Shown here: positions 1 to 8,017 of the stretch, one piece after another
How the letters are laid out: each line of letters begins with the position of its first letter
How positions within the stretch are numbered: the first letter of the stretch is position 1
Source of the DNA: GCA-002282575 sp964416645
Lineage (GTDB): Bacteria > Pseudomonadota > Gammaproteobacteria > Thiomicrospirales > Thiomicrospiraceae
Length of the DNA stretch: 23,236 bases
Direction of reading: 5' to 3'
Assembly (NCBI GenBank): GCA_964416645.1
Contig: CAYQEZ010000029.1
Coordinates: 1 to 23,236 of the forward strand
The notes under the pieces: model-generated
The model's input: the letters and a program-made list of their open reading frames with translations, nothing else
Told to the model about the DNA's origin: nothing
Databases searched by the model: none
Made by a program: the position numbers and the translations under genes

Positions 1-90
1 AGTTTTATTATTTATTATCAAATGGATAGGCTGTTTTTCAGGGCTGACTACTTAGCCAAACAACACAAAACAACGAATCACGACACTGTC

Positions 91-115
91 TAGCCCATAA
101 AACGGCTATTTATTT
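91..115 (+). terminator. Possible weak terminator upstream of rppH
   Basis: A 5-bp stem (TAGCC at 91-95 paired with GGCTA at 104-108) is followed by a T-rich tail. It could end a gene lying left of the window. The rest of 1-216 shows no convincing ORF; it holds AT-rich sequence including a TAAAAT hexamer at 150-155 without a good -35. Confidence is low because the stem is short. Confidence 0.25.
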
Positions 116-216
116 TCTCCATATCTACTCATCTAACCAAGTTTTTCGCTAAAATAGCTCAATTAATAATGGCATCAAAACGTTAACTCCCTCTTTTTGC
201 AAAGGACCGCGCACTC

Positions 217-711
217 GTGATCGATGAAAACGGCTATCGACTCAATGTTGGTATCATATTGGTCAACCGACAGAACCAACTGTTTTTGGGTCGCCGTATC
301 GGTCATGATGATGCTTGGCAGTTCCCGCAAGGCGGAATTCGTGCACATGAAACCCCACAACAAGCCTTATTTCGTGAACTAAAGGAAGAAATCGGTTTAG
401 AGCCGCGTCATGTACGCATTCTTGGCAAAACCCAAGACTGGCTATGCTATAACCTACCACGACGCTTAATTCGCCACAATGCCTCACCAATTTGCATAGG
501 TCAAAAACAACGCTGGTTTATGTTGGGGTTGGTGGGCGACGAACAAGCGATTAACCTTAAAGCCTCGGACTCGCCCGAATTTGAAGAATGGCGCTGGGTT
601 CCCTATTGGCAACCCGTACATGAGGTAGTTAATTTCAAAAAAAACGTCTATCAACAAGCGCTGGTTGAACTAGAAGAATCACTCATTCGTTACTGGCAAC
701 CGCATCGATAA
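217..711 (+). CDS. rppH: RNA pyrophosphohydrolase RppH (Nudix family)
   Basis: A 164-residue Nudix hydrolase. In this family the enzyme removes pyrophosphate from the 5' triphosphate end of mRNA in the cytoplasm, which opens the message to 5'-end-dependent RNase E decay. The Nudix box is complete at about residues 39-61 (GGIRAHE, then REL-EEIG), fitting the G-x5-E-x7-RE-x2-EE-x-G pattern, and the start MIDENGYR with the GRRIGHDDAWQFPQGG stretch is typical of RppH. The length is slightly below the E. coli protein (176). The start is a GTG preceded by AAAGGA at 201-206. It stands alone on +, followed 80 bp later by an unknown secreted protein. Confidence 0.93.
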   Translation: MIDENGYRLNVGIILVNRQNQLFLGRRIGHDDAWQFPQGGIRAHETPQQALFRELKEEIGLEPRHVRILGKTQDWLCYNLPRRLIRHNASPICIGQKQRWFMLGLVGDEQAINLKASDSPEFEEWRWVPYWQPVHEVVNFKKNVYQQALVELEESLIRYWQPHR

Positions 712-791
712 AGTGTTTAGCTTCTGATACATCATCAAGTTTTACAGATTCACGCCGATAAAAAAACATCGTTTTTTATGCGGACACCATC

Positions 792-1331
792 ATGCTAAAG
801 CCCCTATTCAGTTTAATCTTACTGTTTCCTCACCTCGCCTGGACAGCAACGCCTTCAGACTTCTCTCTCTTAGGCATAAAAGTAAGCGAACTGTCGCAAA
901 GCGAAATTCGTCAAGCCTTGTATAAATGGGATGGGATCATGAAGCCACAGGTTTCGTTGCACAGCAAACAAACAGATCGCTTTTATCCGGTCAATATTCT
1001 TAGAGAAACCTACCGCATCGATTTTCGCTATGAACTCGACGGTAGTTTTTCGAGTTTACAAATTCGCTATCGTCCTTACCACAGCGAATACAAGAACAGT
1101 GGCTTACCACTCAGCATCAAAGACGTGCGAGCACAGTTAGAACCGACGATTGGTAGTCCTACCAGTCGTGTCAGACGAACCGAGTCGGTGTTGCAAAGTT
1201 ACGAAAGTTATCGTTGGGAAGATGAACAAGTTAGCATTACGCTCGACTTTGAAGACCAACAACCAGGTCGCCCAATTGTGTTGCATCTGCGCAAGAAAAA
1301 TACAACCTTAGAGAGCAATTACCGCAGCTGA
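792..1331 (+). CDS. Secreted/periplasmic protein of unknown function
   Basis: A 179-residue protein I do not recognise. The first ~19 residues (MLKPLFSLILLFPHLAWTA) form a hydrophobic signal peptide with a plausible cleavage after A-T-A, so the mature protein is probably periplasmic or lipid-facing. The rest is polar, rich in R, S, Y and E, with no cysteines and no recognised catalytic motif; alternating hydrophobic stretches such as YRIDFRYELDGSFSSLQIRY suggest beta structure. Its 3' end overlaps the 3' end of the convergent MATE gene by 24 bp, so transcripts from both sides could run into each other. An AT-rich hairpin lies just upstream (about 758-779). Confidence 0.7.
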   Translation: MLKPLFSLILLFPHLAWTATPSDFSLLGIKVSELSQSEIRQALYKWDGIMKPQVSLHSKQTDRFYPVNILRETYRIDFRYELDGSFSSLQIRYRPYHSEYKNSGLPLSIKDVRAQLEPTIGSPTSRVRRTESVLQSYESYRWEDEQVSITLDFEDQQPGRPIVLHLRKKNTTLESNYRS

Positions 1332-2684
1332 AGAGCGAAAGAACTGAGTATACACGCGCCAACCTAAGCCAATGGCTGCCACGCTCAATCCAATCACAAA
1401 ACTCAACCAAAAGCCAGTGATACCCAGCCAAACGCCTGATTCGGTATTCCAAGCGCCATAGCACAAATAAAAACCTACAGGTAAGCCAATACCCCAATAG
1501 CTCACCAACGTCACCCACATGACCGAGGTCGTATCGCCAATTCCCCGCAATGCACCCGCACAAGCCACTTGTAAGGCATCCGATATTTGGTAGAGTGCAG
1601 CCATCCACAGCAAGGTAACGGCAATCAACACAACCTGACTGTCTTGCGTATAAAGCGCGACGATTTGCTGCGCAAACAACCAAGTCAACACCGCAACCAG
1701 TGCGCCTAGCGCAACCGATATCCACAAGGCTGACGCAATCGCCATGCGTACTTGCTCCGATTCTCCAGCACCTGTTAACTGCCCGACGCGAATCGTCAGC
1801 GCCATGGCTAAAGACAAAGGCAGCATAAAAATCAGTGCGGTAAAACTAATGGCTACTTGATGTGCTGCGAGCGCATCGGTACCTAAGGGCGTGACCAAAA
1901 AAGCAATAAAGGTAAACAACCCTACTTCAAACAAAATGGCCCAGCCAATTGGTACGCCAACACGCAATAATTGCGATAAGCCTAACCACTCAGGCAAACG
2001 CCATAACTTCGCCTCTTGGCGATAAGCTAGATAACGTGGATGTGCCCAATATAACCACCAGCCGACCAATGCCATGGCCAAATACACTAAACTGGTTGCA
2101 AAACCACACCCCACGCCGCCCAGCGCAGGAATCGGTCCATAGCCATAAACAAAAATCGCATTTAAGGGGATGTTTAACAAAAAGCCGATGAATGATAACC
2201 CCATGGTAATTTTGGTTAAACCATGCGCCTCATGAAAGAAACGAACCACCTGAAATAACAGTGCAGGCAAAGCTCCCCAGGCCAAAGCCTGAATATAGTC
2301 CACGGCAATATCATAAACCGCTGCTTCTAGCGTAAAAAACCGCATCCACCAAGATGAGGACAATAAAATCATCAGCGTGAGCACTGTCAGCATTAAAGCC
2401 AACCAAATACCCTGCATCACGGAAGCTTTGACTGCCGATTTATCTTGCTTACCCACTGCTTGAGCAATGCGAGGGGTAAGCGCCAGCAACACACCACTCA
2501 TGAATAAAAATGTCGGTAGCCAAACAGCCGACCCCAAAGCAACACCTGCTAAGTCAAGCTTACTGACGCTACCAGCCATCATGGTGTCAACAACGCCCAT
2601 GCCCGTTTGCGCTAATTGACCAGCAACCAGTGGCAAGCTTAGCCACAGTAAGAGTTTAATTTCTGACCAATTAAGCTTCATCAT
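1308..2684 (-). CDS. MATE-family multidrug/Na+ (or H+) antiporter, NorM-like
   Basis: A polytopic inner-membrane protein of about 458 residues made almost entirely of hydrophobic helices in two homologous halves, as in NorM-type MATE transporters. These export cationic drugs or metabolites in exchange for Na+ or H+. Family-like segments include LSLPLVAGQLAQTGMGVVDTMMAG at the N-terminus, with GVALGSAVW and VPIGWAILFEVGLFTF further on. An upstream in-frame ATG at 2705 exists. I prefer the ATG pair at 2684/2681 because an AGG lies just before it and the hydrophobic start begins there. It overlaps the end of the upstream small membrane protein by 14 bp, indicating translational coupling, and is the last gene of the dnaB-alr unit. 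Substrate is unknown. Confidence 0.88.
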   Translation of the reverse strand: MMKLNWSEIKLLLWLSLPLVAGQLAQTGMGVVDTMMAGSVSKLDLAGVALGSAVWLPTFLFMSGVLLALTPRIAQAVGKQDKSAVKASVMQGIWLALMLTVLTLMILLSSSWWMRFFTLEAAVYDIAVDYIQALAWGALPALLFQVVRFFHEAHGLTKITMGLSFIGFLLNIPLNAIFVYGYGPIPALGGVGCGFATSLVYLAMALVGWWLYWAHPRYLAYRQEAKLWRLPEWLGLSQLLRVGVPIGWAILFEVGLFTFIAFLVTPLGTDALAAHQVAISFTALIFMLPLSLAMALTIRVGQLTGAGESEQVRMAIASALWISVALGALVAVLTWLFAQQIVALYTQDSQVVLIAVTLLWMAALYQISDALQVACAGALRGIGDTTSVMWVTLVSYWGIGLPVGFYLCYGAWNTESGVWLGITGFWLSFVIGLSVAAIGLGWRVYTQFFRSSAAVIAL

Positions 2685-2973
2685 CGACCTGTGCGCTTGG
2701 CTCAAGATAAAGCTGACCTAAAGCACAACTGAATAAGCGCACCACACCCATCCAAATGATCGATCCAACTAAGCCCATCGCAACTAAAATCGGCACGCCG
2801 AGCAGTAAATCAATCAATTGCAACTGACCACTATCAGCGTAACCAGCAAAGTCTTTTGCAATAAAAACATAAAGCAACCAGACCAAAAAAACGGCCAATG
2901 CACCCCAGCGTTCTAATCGCCACCAAAAACCTTGCGCTCGACCAAAACGCCATAACTCTTTAGTGCAGGGCAT
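2671..2973 (-). CDS. Small membrane protein of unknown function
   Basis: A protein of about 100 residues with two predicted transmembrane segments (about residues 24-39 and 53-79) and a short acidic C-terminus (AQVDDEA). I do not recognise the family. The open frame reaches up to 3063, but that start would overlap alr by 104 bp. The ATG at 2973 has AAGGA six bases upstream and leaves only a 14-bp overlap with the alr stop, so it is preferred. It overlaps the MATE gene downstream, so alr, this gene and the transporter are probably co-translated. A role as accessory to the transporter is only an inference from position. Confidence 0.6.
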   Translation of the reverse strand: MPCTKELWRFGRAQGFWWRLERWGALAVFLVWLLYVFIAKDFAGYADSGQLQLIDLLLGVPILVAMGLVGSIIWMGVVRLFSCALGQLYLEPSAQVDDEA

Positions 2974-4093
2974 GGTCATTCCTTGTTGGCTTTTCATACC
3001 AATAGTGATTGGCAGATGATAAAACAGCAGGCACACGCTTAGTGACACCACAGAGTAATTCATAACTGATGGTATTGGCGGCTTGGGCTAAGCGCTCAAT
3101 GGGCAATCCCTTACCCCAAAGCACCACGGGATCACCAACGTCAACCGCTTCTAGGTGAGACACATCCACACTAATCATGTCCATCGACACGCGACCAACA
3201 ATCGGTGCTTGACGACCATTCACCAACACCAAAGTACCCGAGGGAATATGACGCGGATAGCCGTCACCATAACCCGCCGCAATAATCGCTAACTGAGTAG
3301 TTTGGGTTGCTTGCCAACTGCCGCCATACCCCACAGACTCGCCCGCAGCCACCTGCTTCACTGCAATAACGCGCGTTACTAAGGTCATCACGGGTTTTAA
3401 ATCCAACTCCTCAATACTGGTTTGCGAAGGGCTGACGCCATACATCATAATGCCGGGTCTAACCCAATTACCATGACTTTCGGGCAAGTGAATGATGGCT
3501 GCAGAATTCGATAGACTAATGGCTAGCGGATCGGGCAAATAGGTCAGTAACTGTTTAAATTGATCCAATTGTGTTGCATTGGCTGGATCATTTGGCTCGT
3601 CTGAACTGGCAAAATGCGTCATCAAGCGCAAGGGTTGAGCTAAACAACTTAACCCCTGCAATTGATGCCAAACTCGCGCTACTTCACTTGGAGCAAAGCC
3701 TAAACGATGCATGCCCGTATCGACCTTAATCCATATCACCAGGTTATGACAGCCACGATGGGTTTTGAGCATGGCAATTTGCTCGTCCGAATGAACCACT
3801 AGCTCTAAACGCTGTTCAACCACATCAGTCAACTCACTGGCACAAAAGATACCCTCAAGCAGCACAATCGGGTGGGTAACACCTAAATGACGCAATGCTA
3901 AAGCCTCATCCACCGATGCCACCGCAAAAGCATCCGCCTCCGATAAGCAAGGAGCCATCAGCTCAATACCATGCCCGTAAGCATTGGCTTTAACCACTGC
4001 CATAATCTTTGTTTCTGGCGCCATAGCTCGAATGCGTTGCAAATTATGACGCGCTGCTTCACAATCAATCAGCGCACAAATCGGTCTAGCCAC
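2960..4093 (-). CDS. alr: Alanine racemase
   Basis: A 377-residue PLP-dependent fold-III enzyme that interconverts L- and D-alanine and supplies D-Ala for peptidoglycan. The PLP lysine is in AVVKANAYGHG (Lys35). The second catalytic residue, tyrosine, is in SVGYGGSW (Tyr256). RPGIMMYGVSP, AAGYGDGYPRH and GRVSMDMISVDV are typical family blocks. The start codon is GTG and shares one base with the dnaB stop (TAGTG), so the two genes are translationally coupled. The dnaB-alr order is common in gammaproteobacteria. Length and motifs are normal. Confidence 0.96.
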   Translation of the reverse strand: MARPICALIDCEAARHNLQRIRAMAPETKIMAVVKANAYGHGIELMAPCLSEADAFAVASVDEALALRHLGVTHPIVLLEGIFCASELTDVVEQRLELVVHSDEQIAMLKTHRGCHNLVIWIKVDTGMHRLGFAPSEVARVWHQLQGLSCLAQPLRLMTHFASSDEPNDPANATQLDQFKQLLTYLPDPLAISLSNSAAIIHLPESHGNWVRPGIMMYGVSPSQTSIEELDLKPVMTLVTRVIAVKQVAAGESVGYGGSWQATQTTQLAIIAAGYGDGYPRHIPSGTLVLVNGRQAPIVGRVSMDMISVDVSHLEAVDVGDPVVLWGKGLPIERLAQAANTISYELLCGVTKRVPAVLSSANHYWYEKPTRNDHALH

Positions 4094-5484
4094 TATTCAT
4101 CCACCCAACCGCTACCCTGAGCAAAATTCTCGAAACGGGTAAATTCGCCCATAAACGTCAGTAATACCTTACCGATCGGACCATTACGCTGTTTACCAAT
4201 AATCACTTCGGCAACGCCTTTCTGATCCGTATCAGGGTGATAAACTTCATCACGATAAATAAACAAAATAATGTCTGCATCCTGCTCAATCGCTCCCGAT
4301 TCACGCAAATCGGACATTTTTGGGCGCTTATCGGGACGTTGCTCCAAACTACGATTCAGCTGTGAAAGCGCAATGACCGGCACCTCCAACTCCTTAGCCA
4401 ATGCCTTTAACGAGCGTGAAATTTCCGAAATTTCCTCGGTGCGGTTATTGTTCGGTGAATTCCCACGCATCAACTGTAAGTAGTCAATAACAATCAATCC
4501 TATATCGTGTTCACGCTTCAAACGACGTGCGCGTGCGCGCAACTCCAACGGCGACAAACCAGCCGTTTCATCGACATAGATGGGCGCATCGGTTAAGCGT
4601 GAAATGGCAGAGGTTAATCCTGACCAGTCTTGTTGGCTTAATTGCCCTGTACGTAATTTCTGCGCTTCAATGCGACCCACCGACGAAATCATCCGCATCA
4701 TCAATTGCTCGCCTGGCATCTCTAAGCTGAATACCGCAACGCCCTTTTTACCTTTAATGGCAACATTTTCCGCCACATTCATGGCAAAGGTGGTTTTACC
4801 CATCGAAGGACGACCGGCAACAATGACTAAATCGCCTTTCTGTAATCCCGCTGTTTTGGCATCAAAGTCTTCGTAAAAAGTTTGAATACCTGTTACCTGA
4901 TTCGGATTTTCGTATAAATCACTAATGCGTTCGACACACAACTTGAGCAAATCTTTACTACTGGCATAGCTTTTTTTACCCGACTGACCTTGTTGTGCCA
5001 CATCAAAAATCAGCTTTTCGGCCGTATCAATCACATCCAGCGCACTTCTACCTTCAGGTAAAAACGCCATATTCACCGCTTCTGTTCCAGCTGTGATCAG
5101 CTTACGTAATAATGCTTTCTCACGCACAATCTGTGCATAGACACGTATATTCGCTGCACTCGGCGTTGAACTTTCCAGAGAAGCAAGATAGGCAATACCG
5201 CCTGTTTCTTCAAGCAGGTTATGGCTTTTAAGCACATCGGCAAGCGTGACTAAATCAAAGGAAATGGACTTTTGCGCCAACTGAAACATGGTACGCCAAA
5301 TCAACTGATGTGCATGACGGAAAAAATCCGCTTCGGTTAAGGTTTCAGCAACATGATCCCAACTGCTGTTATCAATCAACAACCCACCCAAAACCGATTG
5401 TTCTGCTTCTATGGCATGTGGGGGAACTTTTAATTGTTCAGAAAGTTGTGTCAGCGGCGTATCGGTTGCGTTTACTTTGGCCAT
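4093..5484 (-). CDS. dnaB: Replicative DNA helicase DnaB
   Basis: A 463-residue hexameric 5'-3' helicase of the replication fork. The N-terminal domain (PPHAIEAEQSVLGGLLID at ~21-38) and helical linker precede the RecA-like domain with Walker A GRPSMGKTT (about 224-232), the Walker B region LIVIDYLQLM, and the H4-like segment ALSQLNRSLEQRPDKRPKMSDLRESGAIEQDAD. The C-terminal IIGKQRNGPIG is also typical. No intein or truncation is visible. It lies downstream of the rplI terminator with a likely promoter of its own (-10 TATAAT on the minus strand at 5543-5548) and is coupled to alr. Confidence 0.97.
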   Translation of the reverse strand: MAKVNATDTPLTQLSEQLKVPPHAIEAEQSVLGGLLIDNSSWDHVAETLTEADFFRHAHQLIWRTMFQLAQKSISFDLVTLADVLKSHNLLEETGGIAYLASLESSTPSAANIRVYAQIVREKALLRKLITAGTEAVNMAFLPEGRSALDVIDTAEKLIFDVAQQGQSGKKSYASSKDLLKLCVERISDLYENPNQVTGIQTFYEDFDAKTAGLQKGDLVIVAGRPSMGKTTFAMNVAENVAIKGKKGVAVFSLEMPGEQLMMRMISSVGRIEAQKLRTGQLSQQDWSGLTSAISRLTDAPIYVDETAGLSPLELRARARRLKREHDIGLIVIDYLQLMRGNSPNNNRTEEISEISRSLKALAKELEVPVIALSQLNRSLEQRPDKRPKMSDLRESGAIEQDADIILFIYRDEVYHPDTDQKGVAEVIIGKQRNGPIGKVLLTFMGEFTRFENFAQGSGWVDE

Positions 5485-5510
5485 GAAATCTCTTCATTAA
5501 TGTCAGAAAT

Positions 5511-5529
5511 AAACCCAATTATTGGGTTT
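5511..5529. promoter_or_regulatory. Perfect 19-bp palindrome between the dnaB -10 and start codon
   Basis: Nine-base arms (AAACCCAAT / ATTGGGTTT) flank one central T. It lies on the minus strand about 14-32 bases downstream of a TATAAT hexamer (5543-5548) and 26 bp before the dnaB ATG. That is a position expected for an operator or a 5'-UTR hairpin. No good -35 is visible because the terminator lies there. The function is unknown. Confidence 0.45.
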
Positions 5530-5558
5530 AATATAGCTTCGTATTATAGCCTAAGCGG

Positions 5559-5590
5559 CAAAAAAGAAAGGAGCCTTTCGGCCCCTTTCT
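5559..5590 (-). terminator. Intrinsic terminator after rplI
   Basis: Read on the minus strand, an 11-bp stem (AGAAAGGGGCC with GGCTCCTTTCT, one G-U pair) closes a GAAA tetraloop and is followed by six Ts. It lies 24 bp after the rplI stop, so it should end the rpsF-rpsR-rplI transcript and separate it from dnaB. Confidence 0.9.
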
Positions 5591-5614
5591 CTCAATCAAC
5601 GTTAAACGAACAAC

Positions 5615-6061
5615 TTACGCTGCTTTAACATCAACCGTAATGGTCGCATTCACATCAGCGTGTAACGCTAAAGTCAATTCAAAAGTACCAACCACGCGAA
5701 TCGCACCATCTGGCATTTGGACTTGACGACGTTCAACGGTGAAGCCTTGAGTTTCCAAAGCATCAACCACGTCTTGCGTACCAACCGAACCGAACAACTT
5801 ACCTTCGTCGCCCGCTTTCGCTTCGATGACCACAACCAAGCCTTGCATTTTTTCATGCAATGCTTGTGCATCGGCTAAGGCTTGAGCTGCAGCAGCTTCA
5901 AGTTCAGCGCGACGTGCTTCGAAAACTTCTACGTTAGCCGCAGTTGCCATCTTAGCTTTACCATTAGGAATTAGGAAGTTACGCGCGTAACCGCCTTTAA
6001 CGGACACCACATCACCCATGGCGCCCAATCCTTTAACTTTTTCCATCAGAATGACATTCAT
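5615..6061 (-). CDS. rplI: 50S ribosomal protein L9
   Basis: A 148-residue L9, which binds 23S rRNA near the L1 stalk and helps maintain reading frame. The N-terminal domain shows the signature MEKVKGLGAMGDVVSVKGGYARNFL, then comes the long connecting helix rich in A and E (about residues 45-75), then the C-terminal RNA-binding domain with GKLFGSVGTQDVVDAL. It is the last gene of the rpsF operon and is followed by a strong terminator. Confidence 0.97.
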   Translation of the reverse strand: MNVILMEKVKGLGAMGDVVSVKGGYARNFLIPNGKAKMATAANVEVFEARRAELEAAAAQALADAQALHEKMQGLVVVIEAKAGDEGKLFGSVGTQDVVDALETQGFTVERRQVQMPDGAIRVVGTFELTLALHADVNATITVDVKAA

Positions 6062-6076
6062 TGTCTGTTCCTCTAT

Positions 6077-6979
6077 CTAGGATTGTGAATCCGACGCGAT
6101 TTTATCGCGCCAGTTTATCCAATTTTCTAACCAACCGAGCGTTGCTACCATCATCATCATCTGCGGTAACACGCCCAATAATACATAAATAAGTATCAAC
6201 CAACCTTTGCTGACTTTTTTCACGCTTTGCCAAAAGTGGATCAGCGCTAATCCTTGCAACATAAACACCAAACTCAACACACCCAAAGCGTCTTGGATCA
6301 ACGATTGCTCTGGCATAAATAGCACCAGTGCCAACATCAGCGCCATCAACCCTGCCAAACTATTACCTAAAGCAATAGCCTGAAACTCCTTTGAAAAAGG
6401 CGTCATGTCATACAAGCGCGTCTGCCACCAGCGCGCCAGCAACACCATACTAATCCAAACCATTAACAGCCCCATTGCCACCAACATCGTTAGTACAGCA
6501 GGCAACTGTTCAACCAGCAAACTGGCCGCTTGCGGTTCAATCGCTAAGCCTTGCGCTTGCCAGCCTTCAAGCAACTGACGCATGGTTTCCAGCCAGAAAG
6601 CTTGCGGTGAATCTATCCAAAGATAAACCAACACCAAAGCTCCCAGCATTAATCCCGTTGCCACTTGCAGCATACGAGACAAGGAAGCCGAAGCACCCAA
6701 AATCACAGCCAACGCAAATGCTGGCAACCAAAACTCTAGCAATGCCAAACCAAAAGCCGACCATTGATCGGTAAATACCGCCAATAAGGCCGCGCCTGCC
6801 AAACTGGCTAATAAGGCTCTACTACCTGGCACTAAGCCAGCAGCCAAGGTTACTAAGGCAATCGATGCGCCTGAAAGCACACCAATAGGTGAAAGAACAA
6901 GGGTTGCTGCACCCAGCATCGCTGACCACATAAGCGCTTGTTGCGGCGACTTCATAATGGTGTTAGCTAAAAACAGCAT
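6077..6979 (-). CDS. DUF2232/YybS-like integral membrane protein between rpsR and rplI
   Basis: A protein of about 300 residues dominated by hydrophobic helices (about eight transmembrane segments), starting MLFLANTIMKSPQQALMWSAMLGAATLVLSPIGVLSG. An uncharacterised multi-span protein at exactly this position, between rpsR and rplI, is common in gammaproteobacteria. Assignment to DUF2232 is from position and overall form, not from a clear motif. The reading frame opens with a TTG at 6985, but an ATG follows at 6979 and another at 6955, and none has a clear Shine-Dalgarno sequence. It is co-transcribed with the ribosomal genes. Function unknown. Confidence 0.75.
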   Translation of the reverse strand: MLFLANTIMKSPQQALMWSAMLGAATLVLSPIGVLSGASIALVTLAAGLVPGSRALLASLAGAALLAVFTDQWSAFGLALLEFWLPAFALAVILGASASLSRMLQVATGLMLGALVLVYLWIDSPQAFWLETMRQLLEGWQAQGLAIEPQAASLLVEQLPAVLTMLVAMGLLMVWISMVLLARWWQTRLYDMTPFSKEFQAIALGNSLAGLMALMLALVLFMPEQSLIQDALGVLSLVFMLQGLALIHFWQSVKKVSKGWLILIYVLLGVLPQMMMMVATLGWLENWINWRDKIASDSQS

Positions 6980-7006
6980 AGTCAATTAAAACTGAATGAA
7001 CAGATA

Positions 7007-7231
7007 TTATTTATGTTGATCAGAAAACGGCAACAAGGCTAAGTAGCGCGCACGTTTGATGGCAGAAGCCAACTGACGCTGATAGCGAGCACTTGTACCT
7101 GTAATACGACTTGGAACAATTTTACCTGTTTCGGTAATATAGCCCTTTAACAAAGTAACATCTTTGTAGTCGATTTCTTTAGTTGCATCTGAACTAAATT
7201 TGCATACTTTTTTACGATAAAAACGTGCCAT
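7007..7231 (-). CDS. rpsR: 30S ribosomal protein S18
   Basis: A 74-residue S18 with the signature block from CKFSSDATKEIDYKDVTLLKGYITETGKIVPSRITG, followed by the basic RYQRQLASAIKRARYLALLPF. In the ribosome it pairs with S6 on the small-subunit platform. It begins 5 bp after rpsF, so the two partners are translated together. Confidence 0.97.
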   Translation of the reverse strand: MARFYRKKVCKFSSDATKEIDYKDVTLLKGYITETGKIVPSRITGTSARYQRQLASAIKRARYLALLPFSDQHK

Positions 7232-7236
7232 GCTGA

Positions 7237-7623
7237 TTACTCCTCACTACCGCGACGATCATTACGATCTGAATCACGCTCGCGACGTTCGCCGCGCTCG
7301 CTGCTTTCACGACGCATCATCGGAGATTCTTCCGTGATGGCTTCGTCACGTTGCATAATCATGTTACGCAACACAGCATCGTTGTAATAGAAAGCATTGT
7401 CTAGCTCAGCCACTACTTCTGGAGTCGCCTCGATATTCATCAGAATATAATGCGCTTTGTAAGCTTTCTTGATTGGGTAAGCCAATTGACGACGACCCCA
7501 ATCTTCTAAACGGTGAATCTTACCGCCCTTACCTTCGATAACGGCACGGTAACGGTCTACCATAGAGGTTACTTGCTCGCTCTGATCAGGGTGAACAAGA
7601 AACACAATTTCATAATGACGCAT
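7237..7623 (-). CDS. rpsF: 30S ribosomal protein S6
   Basis: A 128-residue S6. MRHYEIVFLVHPDQSEQV and RRQLAYPIKKAYKAHYILMNIEA are diagnostic. The C-terminus is a low-complexity charged tail rich in E, R, S and D (about residues 103-128); its E. coli counterpart is the tail that receives glutamates from RimK. The gene has a good Shine-Dalgarno (AAGGAG) and is first in its operon, with a promoter at 7721-7749 and a structured leader. Confidence 0.97.
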   Translation of the reverse strand: MRHYEIVFLVHPDQSEQVTSMVDRYRAVIEGKGGKIHRLEDWGRRQLAYPIKKAYKAHYILMNIEATPEVVAELDNAFYYNDAVLRNMIMQRDEAITEESPMMRRESSERGERRERDSDRNDRRGSEE

Positions 7624-7660
7624 GAATGCTCCTTATGGATCAATGTATTAATTTACATGA

Positions 7661-7685
7661 GTCAACACCAAAAACCTCTGTTGAC
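7661..7685 (-). promoter_or_regulatory. Hairpin in the rpsF leader
   Basis: A perfect 7-bp stem (GTCAACA with TGTTGAC) and an 11-nt loop lie in the rpsF 5' UTR. A smaller stem (GTACT/AGTAC) lies just upstream in the transcript, near 7694-7710. rpsF leaders in several bacteria bind S6:S18 for feedback control, but the conserved features of that motif could not be confirmed here by eye. Confidence 0.4.
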
Positions 7686-7720
7686 AAGGAGGATGTACTC
7701 CCAAAAAGTACAAGCGCAAG

Positions 7721-7749
7721 ATTTTAACACGCAAACAAGGCTTTAGCAA
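7721..7749 (-). promoter_or_regulatory. rpsF operon promoter
   Basis: On the minus strand a TTGCTA -35 (7744-7749) and a TAAAAT -10 (7721-7726) are separated by 17 bp. This puts transcription start near 7714 and gives a ~90-nt leader before rpsF. Confidence 0.7.
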
Positions 7750-7770
7750 GCAAATAGCCTGCACTGGTCA

Positions 7771-7799
7771 TTGACTTAGCCGGAATTAGGCGTTAAAAT
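7771..7799 (+). promoter_or_regulatory. Promoter of the alternative L36 gene
   Basis: TTGACT (7771-7776) and TAAAAT (7794-7799) are separated by 17 bp, a near-consensus sigma70 promoter about 20 bp before the Shine-Dalgarno of the L36 gene. No Zur-like palindrome was seen over it. Confidence 0.8.
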
Positions 7800-7826
7800 G
7801 CTTGAATAAATTGACCGAGGTACCCC

Positions 7827-7952
7827 ATGAAAATTCTATCTTCTTTGAAATCTGCTAAAACACGTCATAAAGACTGTCAAGTTGTTCGTCGCCGTGGTAA
7901 GGTTTATGTAATTTGCAAAACCAACCCAAAATTCAAAGCGCGTCAACGTTAA
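7827..7952 (+). CDS. ykgO: 50S ribosomal protein L36, zinc-independent (C-) paralogue
   Basis: A 41-residue protein (MKILSSLKSAKTRHKDCQ..., ending NPKFKARQR) matching the YkgO/type-B L36 group. The zinc-binding form has a CxxC pair, a third Cys and a His. Here the first Cys position is His14 and the His position is Phe36, leaving only Cys17 and Cys30, so a complete Zn site is absent. Such paralogues replace the zinc form under zinc limitation in several proteobacteria. GAGG at 7817-7820 serves as Shine-Dalgarno. The gene is monocistronic, with a strong promoter and a strong terminator, and is divergent from rpsF. Confidence 0.93.
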   Translation: MKILSSLKSAKTRHKDCQVVRRRGKVYVICKTNPKFKARQR

Positions 7953-7971
7953 TTCGTTCCGAGCAGAATGC

Positions 7972-7999
7972 AAAAAGCGACCAACTTGGTCGCTTTTTT
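7972..7999. terminator. Bidirectional terminator between ykgO and comEC
   Basis: An inverted repeat (GCGACCAA/TTGGTCGC) is flanked by five As on the left and six Ts on the right, so it should work on both strands, ending the L36 transcript and that of the convergent comEC. Confidence 0.9.
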
Positions 8000-8017
8000 G
8001 TTTTCATTAGTTTGACA

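Noticed and set aside
758..779. AT-rich hairpin as rppH terminator.
   Set aside because: The stem is nearly all A-T with a 3-nt loop and no separate U-tract, so it is too weak to call.
1237..1725. Open frame antisense/offset to the MATE gene.
   Set aside because: It is a shadow frame over a well-supported coding region, with cysteine- and tryptophan-rich noise and no family features.
7760..7826. Zur operator in front of the alternative L36 gene.
   Set aside because: No palindrome resembling known Zur sites could be seen over the promoter.
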